In this document: positions 45,367-54,187 of the stretch, piece by piece
How the letters are laid out: every line of letters begins with the position of its first letter
Numbering within the stretch: the first letter of the stretch is position 1
Assembly (NCBI RefSeq): GCF_016858305.2
Contig: NZ_CP074436.1
Location: 3,120,001-3,184,000, forward strand
Length of the DNA stretch: 64,000 bases
Direction: 5' to 3'
Source of the DNA: Polaribacter sp. Q13
GTDB lineage: Bacteria > Bacteroidota > Bacteroidia > Flavobacteriales > Flavobacteriaceae
Program-made: the position numbers and the translations under genes
The notes under the pieces: generated by a model
What the model saw: only the letters and a program-made list of their open reading frames with translations
Database searches by the model: none
Told to the model about the DNA's origin: nothing

Positions 45367-45972
45367 TTATATGGATTTCGAAGAAATAATTTTTACACCC
45401 ATATCAACCATTTTTTCTTTAATTTTCTTAAAACCTTCATTGTCTAGTGCTTCGGAAGCATCTTCAATAAAAAAACAATCAAAACCTTCTTTAACAGCAT
45501 CCCGAATGGAATAATAAACACAAATATCGGATGCTAAACCACAGATAAAAAGTTGGGTAGTTCCTTTTTCTTTTAAATATCCAGCTAATCCTGTAGATTT
45601 TAGGTGTCCATTATCATAAAAGGCACTATAGCTATCAATCTCTTTATCTGTTCCTTTTCTAAAAATGGTTTCACATTTTAATGTGTTTAGTTTAGGATGC
45701 AATTTTGCTCCTTTAGATCCTTGTACACAATGATTTGGCCATAAGGTTTGTGATTGTCCTTTTATTTCAATTTCATCAAAAGGAGATGCTCCAATATGAT
45801 TGGAAGCAAAACTAATATGATCCTCAGGATGCCAATCTTGGGTAGCAATCACTAAATCAAATTTAGGTTGTATCTCATTGATAATTGAAACTATTTTATC
45901 TCCATTAGGAACAGGAAGTGATCCACCGGGAATAAAGTCGTTTTGTACATCGATTATAAGGAGTATTTTCAT
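45367..45972 (-). CDS. pncA: Nicotinamidase
   Basis: A 201-residue isochorismatase-fold hydrolase converting nicotinamide to nicotinate. Catalytic Asp in IIDVQNDFIPGGSL (D8 or D12 region), metal-binding ATQDWHPEDHISFASNH, WPNHCVQGSKGA, and the nucleophile Cys in FICGLASDICVYYS. It lies downstream of pncB on the same strand, separated by 65 bases. Confidence 0.95.
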   Translation of the reverse strand: MKILLIIDVQNDFIPGGSLPVPNGDKIVSIINEIQPKFDLVIATQDWHPEDHISFASNHIGASPFDEIEIKGQSQTLWPNHCVQGSKGAKLHPKLNTLKCETIFRKGTDKEIDSYSAFYDNGHLKSTGLAGYLKEKGTTQLFICGLASDICVYYSIRDAVKEGFDCFFIEDASEALDNEGFKKIKEKMVDMGVKIISSKSI

Positions 45973-46037
45973 AAATCGTTTTTATTTGAAATTAATATAT
46001 AATCATGATAGGCACAATAGTCTCATGAATATTCAAT

Positions 46038-47435
46038 TTAGAATTTATGTTCTTGTATCAATTGATCACGGTCTTGTTTTAATTTTAAACTAAGTCCTAT
46101 TTTGTAAATATGCGGATTTTGAAAACGTTTGTATTCATTTGGAAGCTGTGCTAAACGCGATTGAGAATATTCAGCAATTTCAGAAACAGATCTAGAAGGA
46201 ACTATTTTTTTTCCATTTTCCATAACTTTCTCTAGCAATGGCTCTTGTTTAAAAGCATCTAAATTTAAACTTTTTGTAGCATCAAAAGGATGTTCTATTT
46301 TCGCTACCTCTCCTTCTTTATACAAGGCTACAGCATCTGCACCATAAAACATGCCTTTATCATCTAACATTCTAAAAACCTGTTTTTTGTAAGGGAGTGA
46401 TACTTTTATAATGTTTTCAGAAAGCTTAATTCTTGGTTCTCCATTGTATTCTGATAATTTATAAACACCATCCATGGCAGCATCTGGATTTCCTGTAACT
46501 AAATTGGTTCCAACACCAAAAATATCAATAGGTGCTCCTTGCTCTTTAAGACTTTTTATAACATATTCATCCAATTGATTAGAGGCTACAATTTTTACGT
46601 AATCTAAATCGGCTTCGTCTAAAATTTCTCTCGTCTTTTTAGATAGATATGCCAAATCCCCACTATCTAAACGAACTCCAAGTAATTTTTCTCCTCTAGC
46701 TTCCATTTCTTTGGCTACCGTAATCGCTTTTGGTAATCCACTTTTTAAACTATTGTAGGTATCTATTAAAAGTACACAGCCTTTTGGTCGTATGCTTGCG
46801 AAATCTCTAAATGCTTGTATTTCTTCTTTATAACTCTGTATGAATGAGTGTGCCATTGTACCCGTAGACGGAATGTTATAATCTTTGGCAGCAATGACAT
46901 TACTTGTACTATCAAAACCACCAATTATAGCGGCTCTTGATGCATAATAGCCTCCAGTGGCATGGGCACGACGTAAACCCATATCTAATAGAACTTCCTC
47001 TTTTGCACTATATCTAATTCTGCTTGCTTTGGTTGCTATTAAAGTCTGAAAATTAAGAATGTTTAGTAAAAAAGTTTCTATAATTTGTGCTTCAATAATA
47101 TTCGCTTCTACTTGTAAAATAGGGCGATTAGGAAAAACAACATCACCTTCTTTACTTGAAAAAATAGTTCCTTTAAAACTAAAATTCCTTAAATATTCTA
47201 AAAAATCACTTTCAAATCCATGCTGTTTTAAATATTCAATATCAGAAGTAGAGAATTTAAAAGTTTCCAAAACATTTAATACATCTTCTAATCCTGCAAA
47301 AATAGAATAGCCACCATTAAAAGGATTGTGGCGATAATAATAATCAAAGACGGCTCGTCCATCTGGTTTCGTCTTAAAATAGACTTGAGCCATAGTAAGT
47401 TGATAAAGGTCTGTATAAGCCGCTGTAATTTTCAT
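46038..47435 (-). CDS. pncB: Nicotinate phosphoribosyltransferase
   Basis: A 465-residue NAPRTase that makes nicotinate mononucleotide in the Preiss-Handler salvage route. N-terminal TAAYTDLYQLTMAQVYF (here AAYTDLYQLTMAQVYFK), the catalytic-site pieces LLDMGLRRAHATGG and TGTMAHSFIQSY, and VRLDSGDLAYLSKK are diagnostic. With pncA it forms a salvage pair complementing nadAB elsewhere in the window. Confidence 0.95.
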   Translation of the reverse strand: MKITAAYTDLYQLTMAQVYFKTKPDGRAVFDYYYRHNPFNGGYSIFAGLEDVLNVLETFKFSTSDIEYLKQHGFESDFLEYLRNFSFKGTIFSSKEGDVVFPNRPILQVEANIIEAQIIETFLLNILNFQTLIATKASRIRYSAKEEVLLDMGLRRAHATGGYYASRAAIIGGFDSTSNVIAAKDYNIPSTGTMAHSFIQSYKEEIQAFRDFASIRPKGCVLLIDTYNSLKSGLPKAITVAKEMEARGEKLLGVRLDSGDLAYLSKKTREILDEADLDYVKIVASNQLDEYVIKSLKEQGAPIDIFGVGTNLVTGNPDAAMDGVYKLSEYNGEPRIKLSENIIKVSLPYKKQVFRMLDDKGMFYGADAVALYKEGEVAKIEHPFDATKSLNLDAFKQEPLLEKVMENGKKIVPSRSVSEIAEYSQSRLAQLPNEYKRFQNPHIYKIGLSLKLKQDRDQLIQEHKF

Positions 47436-47610
47436 GCCGATTTAGTTTTAAAATGTGAAGGTATTTAAAAAAGATATATTATTCCTAAGCCTTCAGGAAA
47501 AAAACGTATTCCTTTATTCTACAATCACTCATAATTCTATTTGTAATAGTGAATCTGTGCGTTTCCTAGAAATAAGTATGCAACTATAGCGAACTATCAT
47601 TCTTTGCTCG

Positions 47611-47654
47611 GTAACTTATGTTACTGACTTGAGAAATTATCCAATGTACATTTG
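47611..47654 (+). promoter_or_regulatory. Crp/Fnr-type site C plus -7 box (second RND operon)
   Basis: Perfect palindrome GTAAC-TTAT-GTTAC (47611-47624), 22 nt, then TACATTTG (47647-47654). The box overlaps the TTG at 47652, so the tolC start must be the ATG at 47676. Confidence 0.8.
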
Positions 47655-47675
47655 CCACAGATAATTAAAGAATAC

Positions 47676-48986
47676 ATGAAAAACACAATATACATAACCA
47701 TACTCTGCTTATTTACAGTTACTTTCCTTGTAGAAGCGCAAGAAGTAAAACCAATATCAAAAGTAGAAGTCTTAGCTAAAGTTGCAGAGAAAAATACAAC
47801 GATTCAGATTTCTGAGGAAGAGTTTAATGCTTCTAAAGCAGATTATAGACAAACAAATGCCGTGTTTTTACCAAACATTACAGCAAGTCATACTGGTATT
47901 TCTACCACAAACCCGTTAATGTCTTTTGGATCTAAATTGAACCAAGAAATATTGACAGCTGCAGATTTTAATCCATCATTATTAAATGATCCAACAACTA
48001 CTAGAAACTTTGCAACGAAGATAGAAATTCAGCAACCCTTAATTAATTTAGATGGTTTTTATAAAAGAAAAGCAGCCAAAACTAAAATGGAAGCCATGTC
48101 TTTAAAAACGGAAAGAACGCAAGATTATTTAGCCTTTGAAGTGGATAAATCTTATATGCAATTGCAGTTAGCATACAAAGCAGTTGAAGTTTTAGAAAAG
48201 GCTTTAGAGGCTGCAAATGCCAATAAACAAATGGCAGACAATAGTTTTAAACAAGGTTTTTTGCAACGTGCAGATGTTTTAAATGTTGAAATACGTGTTA
48301 CAGAAGTTAAAAACCAATTGCAGATGGCAAAAAGTAATGTGCAAAATGCCTCTAATTATCTATCATTTTTAATGAATGATGAAAGCGATGTTTTATATAA
48401 ACCAACAGAAAGTTTAGTTGTTGTTAGTTTTAATGTTGATAACAAAACAATTTCTGAAAATAGAGCAGATATAAAAGCAATGCACTTGGCTTCTAAAGCA
48501 TACGAAGCCATGAATAAAGCAGATAAAATGGCTTTTCTACCGCGTTTAAATGCCTTTGGTAGTTATGAAATGTATGACAATAAAATTTTTCAGGGTGATG
48601 CAAATGGGTATTTAATTGGTGCCCAACTAAGTTGGGATATTTTTCAGGGTTCTAAACGTTTTGGAAAAGCACAAAAAAGTAAAGCCGAATTAGAAAAATC
48701 GAAGTTAGAATACAATCAATATGTGTCTAAAAGTAATTTAGAGTTGAACAAAGTAAAACGTCAATTGGTAGATGCAAAAAACAGTTTAGAATTAACAGAT
48801 TTAGCGGTGCAACAATCTGAAGAGTCTTTAAGAATTAGAAAAAACAGGTTTAAAGAAGGTTTAGAAAAAACATCTGATTTATTAATGGCAGAAACGCAAT
48901 TTGCGCAAAAACAATTAGAATATTATCAAACAATTTATCAATTCAATTTTACACAAACGTATTTAAACTTCCTAACCAAGAAATAA
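47676..48986 (+). CDS. TolC family protein (second RND operon)
   Basis: A 436-residue outer-membrane channel with a signal peptide (MKNTIYITILCLFTVTFLVEA, cut near residue 21) and two OEP repeats (GFLQRADVLNVEIRVTEVKN; FKEGLEKTSDLLMAETQFAQ). Start chosen from the promoter position. First gene of a tolC-MFP-RND-PII-like-DUF2892 operon. Confidence 0.9.
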   Translation: MKNTIYITILCLFTVTFLVEAQEVKPISKVEVLAKVAEKNTTIQISEEEFNASKADYRQTNAVFLPNITASHTGISTTNPLMSFGSKLNQEILTAADFNPSLLNDPTTTRNFATKIEIQQPLINLDGFYKRKAAKTKMEAMSLKTERTQDYLAFEVDKSYMQLQLAYKAVEVLEKALEAANANKQMADNSFKQGFLQRADVLNVEIRVTEVKNQLQMAKSNVQNASNYLSFLMNDESDVLYKPTESLVVVSFNVDNKTISENRADIKAMHLASKAYEAMNKADKMAFLPRLNAFGSYEMYDNKIFQGDANGYLIGAQLSWDIFQGSKRFGKAQKSKAELEKSKLEYNQYVSKSNLELNKVKRQLVDAKNSLELTDLAVQQSEESLRIRKNRFKEGLEKTSDLLMAETQFAQKQLEYYQTIYQFNFTQTYLNFLTKK

Positions 48987-48990
48987 AGAA

Positions 48991-49021
48991 AGTTGACAGC
49001 AAGCAGTCGCAGTTTACAGTA
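48991..49021. repeat. CAGT-rich degenerate repeat
   Basis: AGTTGACAGCAAGCAGTCGC followed by AGTTTACAGTA fills the gap between tolC and the adaptor gene. Same family as 38202 and 50113. Confidence 0.65.
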
Positions 49022-49040
49022 AAAAATAAAACCAAATTCA

Positions 49041-50120
49041 ATGAAAAAATACATACACATAATAGCATTATTTACAGCTTCATTAATAATGACGAGTTGT
49101 GGAAGTGAAGAAAAAAAGGCAGCAGTAGACAATACACCTGCAATTAAAATTTCAGTTAGCAAAGTTGCCGTAAACAGTAACAGTCCGTTTTTGTCTGTAA
49201 GTGGAAAAATACAAGCATCTAACAGTGCAGATTTAAGCACAAGAATGATGGGGTATGTAAAAAAAGTTCATGTAAATGTAGGTGATAAAGTTAGAAAAGG
49301 GCAGTTGTTAGTGTCTATTAATAATGCTGATTTACAAGCTAAAAAAGGACAAGTAAACGCAGGAATTACGCAAGCAAAAACTGCTTTTAACAACGCCGAA
49401 AAGAATTACAATCGTTTTAAAAATTTATTTGAGAGTAAAAGTGTTACTCAAAAAGAAATGGATGACATGACTGCAAATTACGAAATGGCAAAAGCAGGTT
49501 TAGAATCTGCAAATCAAATGAAAAATGAAATTAATGCACAGTTTGCGTATTCTAACATAACAGCGCCTTTTAGTGGTGTAGTTACAAGTAAAAATATTGA
49601 AAGTGGCGATATGGCAAACCCAGGAATGCCTTTAATTAGTATAGAAACTCCTAAAGAGTTTGAAGTAATTGCCATGGTTCCTGAGACAGAAATTTCGCAA
49701 ATTAAAAAAGGAACAACGGTAAATGTATTAGTGAAATCTATGAACAAAACATTAACAGGGAAAGTTACGGAAGTAAGTACTTCTGCTAAAAATACAGGTG
49801 GACAATATTTAGTGAAAATAAATTTAGACAAAACAGAGGTGTCTATTTTATCAGGGATGTTTGCTACAGTTCAGTTTCCGGTAGAAAGAAAAGTAAAATC
49901 GGAATTGGTTTTAATTCCTAATAAAGCAATTGTAACTAACGGTCAATTATCTGGAGTTTATACGGTAAGTGAAAGTAATACAGCAATGTTGCGTTGGTTG
50001 CGTTTAGGTAGAACGTATGGAAATAGTGTTGAGGTTTTATCAGGCTTAAATGCTAATGAATCTTACATCGTTTCTGCGGAAGGGAAGTTATTTAATGGGG
50101 CTAAAGTTAGTGTTCAGTAG
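49041..50120 (+). CDS. RND efflux adaptor lipoprotein
   Basis: A 359-residue periplasmic adaptor anchored as a lipoprotein (lipobox LIMTSCGSEE). Lipoyl halves near VNVGDKVRKGQLLVSINNAD and ITAPFSGVVTSKNIESGD flank a coiled-coil hairpin (about 95-165); a beta-barrel and membrane-proximal domain follow. It connects the pump to TolC. Confidence 0.9.
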   Translation: MKKYIHIIALFTASLIMTSCGSEEKKAAVDNTPAIKISVSKVAVNSNSPFLSVSGKIQASNSADLSTRMMGYVKKVHVNVGDKVRKGQLLVSINNADLQAKKGQVNAGITQAKTAFNNAEKNYNRFKNLFESKSVTQKEMDDMTANYEMAKAGLESANQMKNEINAQFAYSNITAPFSGVVTSKNIESGDMANPGMPLISIETPKEFEVIAMVPETEISQIKKGTTVNVLVKSMNKTLTGKVTEVSTSAKNTGGQYLVKINLDKTEVSILSGMFATVQFPVERKVKSELVLIPNKAIVTNGQLSGVYTVSESNTAMLRWLRLGRTYGNSVEVLSGLNANESYIVSAEGKLFNGAKVSVQ

Positions 50121-50181
50121 GCGGTATTCAGTTTACAGTCTCAGTATTCAGTCATCAGTAGGTAGTTGTAGTATACAGTAA
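50113..50181. repeat. CAGT-rich degenerate repeat
   Basis: About eight CAGT/CAGTA units (for example GTATTCAGTTTACAGTCTCA) starting in the last codons of the adaptor gene. Third copy of this repeat type in the window. Confidence 0.65.
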
Positions 50182-50254
50182 CGAGTACTCCTTCATGGTT
50201 TTAAAAACTTTGTAGGTATAAATAAAATAACAAATTTAGTTAAGAATAAGAATT

Positions 50255-50341
50255 GTCGCGTTAAGGATAGCAGTGGAAATCCTTTTTTTGCTGCCATATA
50301 TGGCAAAAAAAGATTGTAACGGATAGCCTGTTAAAACGCCC
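50255..50341 (+). ncRNA. Flavo-1-like structured RNA element
   Basis: The stretch GTCGCGTTAAGGATAGCAG...GGAAATCC, a hairpin CTTTTTTTGC / GCAAAAAAAG, then AGATTGTAACGGATAGCC and a closing CGCCC form a block I recall as very common in Flavobacteriaceae intergenic regions; I believe it corresponds to the Flavo-1 RNA motif of Rfam. GGAT...ATCC pairing and a long A/T-stem are visible. It ends 15 bases before the pump gene and on its sense strand. The name is from memory. Confidence 0.55.
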
Positions 50342-50356
50342 AAAATATAAGAAAAT

Positions 50357-53300
50357 ATGAAAGAAGGTTTAGCTGGAAAAATTGCAAAAGTCTTTATTGG
50401 ATCGAAATTGACCGTGTTGCTAATGATCGTTTTTATGGTGGTTGGTGTGTATGCTTCGTTTTTGATTCCGAGGGAAGAAGAGCCGCAAATTGATGTGCCC
50501 ATGGCAGATATTTTTGTGGGTTATCCGGGTGCGAGTCCTACGGAAGTAGAAAGTAGAGTTGTAAAACCTTTAGAGAAATTAATTTCGAATATTAAGGGAG
50601 TGGAGTATGTGCATTCTACTTCTATGAATGAAAAAGCAATGGTAATTGTGCAATTTTATGTGGGCGAAGATATTGAGCGTTCTTTTGTGAAATTATACAA
50701 CGAAATTAACAAACACATGGATCAAATGCCTGCGGGTGTTACGTTTCCGTTAGTAAAAACACGTGCTATTGATGATGTGCCAATGTTGGGTTTAACGTTG
50801 TGGAGTGAAAACTACAGCGATTATCAATTAAGTCAAATGGCGCAAGAGTTAGAATCGGAAATTAAGAAGGTAAATGATGTTTCTATTACGCATAAAATTG
50901 GTGGAAGAAATCGTCAATTACGTGTAGTTTTAGACAAAGATAAATTGGCCGCAAGCGGATTGGATTTCTTATCGGTTTCTGAAATGATAAAAGCCAATAA
51001 TACCCAATTAATTTCTGGTAGTTTTGATAAAAATGATACCGAATTTTTAGTAAATACTGGTAAGTTTTTAGCGTCTGTAACAGATGTAGAGAATTTAGTG
51101 GTTGGTGTGCAGCAGAACAGACCTATTTATTTAAAGCAAATTGCCAATATTGTAGATGGGCCTGAAATTCCACAAAATTATGTGTCTTTAGGTTTTGGAA
51201 AAGGGAGTGAAAAATCTGGAGATTACAAATCTGAATATCCTGCAGTTACAATTTCTGTAGCCAAAAGAAAAGGAGCCGATGCCATGAAAATTGCAGAGGT
51301 TATTTTAACAAAAGTAGATCACTTACGAACCACTTTAATTCCGGATGATGTACATGTAGAAATTACAAGAAATTACGGAGAAACAGCGTCTCATAAAGTA
51401 TCTGAATTATTGTGGCATCTTATTGGTTCTATCTTTGCAGTAACTTTAGTTGTTATGTTAGCAATGGGCTGGCGTGGTGGTTTAGTGGTGTTTTTATCTG
51501 TGCCGATTACGTTTGCTTTAACGTTGTTGAGTTATTATATGATGGATTACACGCTAAACAGAATTACCTTGTTTGCGTTGGTATTTGTAACTGGTATTGT
51601 GGTAGATGATTCCATTATTATTGCAGAAAATATGCACCGACATTTTAAGATGAAACGACTGCCTTTTAAACAAGCGGCTTTGTATGCAATTAATGAGGTT
51701 GGTAACCCAACAATTTTAGCAACATTTACAGTGATTGCTTCTGTTTTACCCATGGCTTTTGTGTCTGGTTTAATGGGGCCTTATATGGCGCCAATGCCAA
51801 TTGGAGCATCAATTGCAATGATTTTATCGTTATTTGTAGCATTGACAATTACCCCTTATTTAGGATATATTTTCTTAAGAGAAAAAGACAAAAAAGGTGG
51901 TGTAGAGAAAGTTGAAAAACCTTTAGAAGAAACTTTTATTTATAGAATTTATAGCAAGTTTGAAAGACCTTTGTTAGAAAACGGAAAGTTACGTTGGTTG
52001 TTTTTAGGAGGAACATTTGTTGTTTTAATGGCTACTATGGTCTTGTTTTTTACAAAATCTGTTGCTGTAAAGATGTTGCCTTTTGATAATAAAAACGAAT
52101 TTCAAGTGGTGATTGATATGCCAGAAGGTACCACTTTAGAAAGAACAGGCGTGGTTGCTCAAGAAATTTCGCAATATTTAGCTACAAGACCAGAGGTGGT
52201 AAATTATCAGAATTATGTAGGTACTTCTGCACCAATTACTTTTAATGGTTTGGTACGTCATTACGATTTACGTGGTGGGTCTAATATGGCAGATATTCAA
52301 GTGAATTTAATTGATAAAGAACATAGAACGATTCAGAGTCATGGAATTGCAAAATTATTAAGACCAGAAATGCAACGTATTGCTGCTAAATATAATGCAA
52401 ATGTAAAGTTGGTAGAAGTTCCACCAGGACCTCCAGTTTTATCTACCATTGTTGCTGAGGTATATGGACCAGATTATAATGAGCAAATGAGAATTGCCAA
52501 TGATGTTCAGAATATCTTAAAAAATACTGCGGATGTTGTAGATGTAGATTGGATGGTGGAAGCAGACCAAAAAGAATATCAATTTGAAATAAATAAAGAA
52601 AAAGCAATGTTGTACGGAGTTGCACCACAACAAATTGCGTATACCATGAATATGGCGTTGTCTAACAGACCTGTTACTAATTTGTATGATGAAAATGCCG
52701 TGAACCAAGTTGGTTTATTGTTGACTTTAGATGAAAAAGAAAAGTCTACTATTTCTGATATTTCTCAATTGAAAGTAAAATCTAAACAAGGAAATATGGT
52801 GCCTATTGCAGATTTGGTGGAAATTAAAGAAACTACAGCCGCAAAAAGCATTTATAGAAAAAATCAAAAACGTGTAGTTTATGTAACTGCTGATATGGCG
52901 GGAGAATTAGAAAGTCCGGCGTATGCTATTTTGGGAATGGAAGATAAGTTGAAAGAAATAAAACTTCCTGAAGGCTTTAAATTAAACGAAATGTATTTAG
53001 GTCAGCCAGATTTTGAAGATGATTATACTGTGAAATGGGATGGAGAATGGCAAATTACCTTAGAAGTTTTTAGAGATTTAGGAATTGCTTTTATGGGAGC
53101 CATTATTTTAATTTATATTTTAATTGTTGGATGGTTTCAAAACTTTAAAGCACCAATTGTAATGATGGTGGCAATTCCGTTATCATTAATAGGAATTATT
53201 TTAGGACACTGGATTATGGGTGCCTTTTTTACGGCAACTTCTTTTATTGGAATGATTGCCCTGGCGGGAATTATGGTACGGAACTCAGTGTTGTTAATTG

Positions 53301-53551
53301 ATTTTATCAACTTAAGAACAGATGAAGGTATTCCTTTAAAACAAGCTTGTATTGAGGCAGGAGCAGTAAGAACAACTCCAATTTTATTAACTGCAGGGAC
53401 CGTTGTAATTGGAGCATTCGTTATTTTGTTTGATCCTATTTTTCAAGGACTAGCAATATCATTAATGGGAGGAACGATTGTTTCTACAGTATTAACGTTG
53501 TTAGTTGTGCCATTGGTATATTATATGATAGAGAAGAAAAATTATAAATAG
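50357..53551 (+). CDS. RND efflux permease (second operon)
   Basis: A 1064-residue proton-driven inner-membrane pump. N-terminal IPREEEPQIDVPMADIFVGY and PGASPTEVESRV; TM4 acidic pair in TGIVVDDSIIIAENMHRH; second-half motif LAGIMVRNSVLLIDFINLR. It belongs to a sister group of the first pump rather than being its duplicate, as the loops differ widely. Site C control and the PII-like and DUF2892 partners suggest a pump used under redox or sulfur stress. Confidence 0.93.
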   Translation: MKEGLAGKIAKVFIGSKLTVLLMIVFMVVGVYASFLIPREEEPQIDVPMADIFVGYPGASPTEVESRVVKPLEKLISNIKGVEYVHSTSMNEKAMVIVQFYVGEDIERSFVKLYNEINKHMDQMPAGVTFPLVKTRAIDDVPMLGLTLWSENYSDYQLSQMAQELESEIKKVNDVSITHKIGGRNRQLRVVLDKDKLAASGLDFLSVSEMIKANNTQLISGSFDKNDTEFLVNTGKFLASVTDVENLVVGVQQNRPIYLKQIANIVDGPEIPQNYVSLGFGKGSEKSGDYKSEYPAVTISVAKRKGADAMKIAEVILTKVDHLRTTLIPDDVHVEITRNYGETASHKVSELLWHLIGSIFAVTLVVMLAMGWRGGLVVFLSVPITFALTLLSYYMMDYTLNRITLFALVFVTGIVVDDSIIIAENMHRHFKMKRLPFKQAALYAINEVGNPTILATFTVIASVLPMAFVSGLMGPYMAPMPIGASIAMILSLFVALTITPYLGYIFLREKDKKGGVEKVEKPLEETFIYRIYSKFERPLLENGKLRWLFLGGTFVVLMATMVLFFTKSVAVKMLPFDNKNEFQVVIDMPEGTTLERTGVVAQEISQYLATRPEVVNYQNYVGTSAPITFNGLVRHYDLRGGSNMADIQVNLIDKEHRTIQSHGIAKLLRPEMQRIAAKYNANVKLVEVPPGPPVLSTIVAEVYGPDYNEQMRIANDVQNILKNTADVVDVDWMVEADQKEYQFEINKEKAMLYGVAPQQIAYTMNMALSNRPVTNLYDENAVNQVGLLLTLDEKEKSTISDISQLKVKSKQGNMVPIADLVEIKETTAAKSIYRKNQKRVVYVTADMAGELESPAYAILGMEDKLKEIKLPEGFKLNEMYLGQPDFEDDYTVKWDGEWQITLEVFRDLGIAFMGAIILIYILIVGWFQNFKAPIVMMVAIPLSLIGIILGHWIMGAFFTATSFIGMIALAGIMVRNSVLLIDFINLRTDEGIPLKQACIEAGAVRTTPILLTAGTVVIGAFVILFDPIFQGLAISLMGGTIVSTVLTLLVVPLVYYMIEKKNYK

Positions 53552-53560
53552 GTATTAATT

Positions 53561-53634
53561 CTCCCGCAGATTTCGCGGATTTACGCAGAAGAGTTCCATA
53601 AAAATCTGCTATTATCCGAGATATCTTCGGGAAG
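53561..53634. repeat. CGCAGA palindromic repeat, copy 4
   Basis: Arms CTCCCGCAGATTTCGCGGAT... and ...ATTATCCGAGATATCTTCGG with inner CGCAGA / TCTGCT. It lies between the pump and the PII-like gene, over 16 kb from the copies around the GxxExxY gene. Confidence 0.75.
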
Positions 53635-53651
53635 CAAAAAAGAAAAAACTC

Positions 53652-53957
53652 ATGAAATTAGTAATAGTTACAGCAGTCGAAGAATTTCAAAAGGAGGTTT
53701 TAAAAATCTTCAAGAAAGCAAATATTGAAAACTTTAGTAGTTCTGATATTGATGGTTATAAAAATGCGCCTTCTTTGTTAAAAGCATCTAACTGGTTTTC
53801 TGCAGAAAAGAACGGTAATGAATCTATTATGTTTTTTTCTTTTACTAAAGAGGAAAAAATTGATGGACTCTTCAATCTTATAGCAGCGTTTAATAACAAT
53901 GCAGAAACTAATAATCCTGTTAGAGGAATTGTTCTTCCAGTAGAAAGATATATATAA
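53652..53957 (+). CDS. PII-like / DUF3240-like small protein of the RND operon
   Basis: A 101-residue soluble protein with alternating strands and helices that fit a ferredoxin-like PII/CutA fold: MKLVIVTAVEEFQKEVLKIF, then IENFSSSDIDGY, ESIMFFSFTKEEKIDGLFN and a C-terminal GIVLPVERYI strand like that of PII proteins. Such proteins (for example DUF3240) accompany RND pump genes and may regulate them. The assignment rests on pattern, not a motif. Confidence 0.55.
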   Translation: MKLVIVTAVEEFQKEVLKIFKKANIENFSSSDIDGYKNAPSLLKASNWFSAEKNGNESIMFFSFTKEEKIDGLFNLIAAFNNNAETNNPVRGIVLPVERYI

Positions 53958-53977
53958 TTAAAAAAATAAAGTAAGAA

Positions 53978-54187
53978 ATGTTAAATAAATATTTTAGAGT
54001 TATAGTAGGAGTAATGGTTTTATTAATGGTTGCATTAACCTACTATGTGAGTGTAAATTGGTTGTGGTTTGGAGTTTTTATTGGATTAAATTTAATTCAA
54101 TCTGCATTTACAAAATGGTGTTTACTTGAAACGATTTTAGTGAAATTAGGTGTTAAAAAAGAAGGTGGTTCTTGTTCTTCTTGTTAG
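53978..54187 (+). CDS. DUF2892 family inner-membrane protein
   Basis: A 69-residue protein with two hydrophobic helices (RVIVGVMVLLMVALTYYV; WFGVFIGLNLIQSAF) and a Cys-rich end (W-C in FTKWCLLE, final CSSC). DUF2892 proteins (YgaP membrane part) are usually linked to rhodanese and sulfur genes. It closes the Crp-type-regulated RND operon, 20 bases after the PII-like gene. Confidence 0.8.
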   Translation: MLNKYFRVIVGVMVLLMVALTYYVSVNWLWFGVFIGLNLIQSAFTKWCLLETILVKLGVKKEGGSCSSC

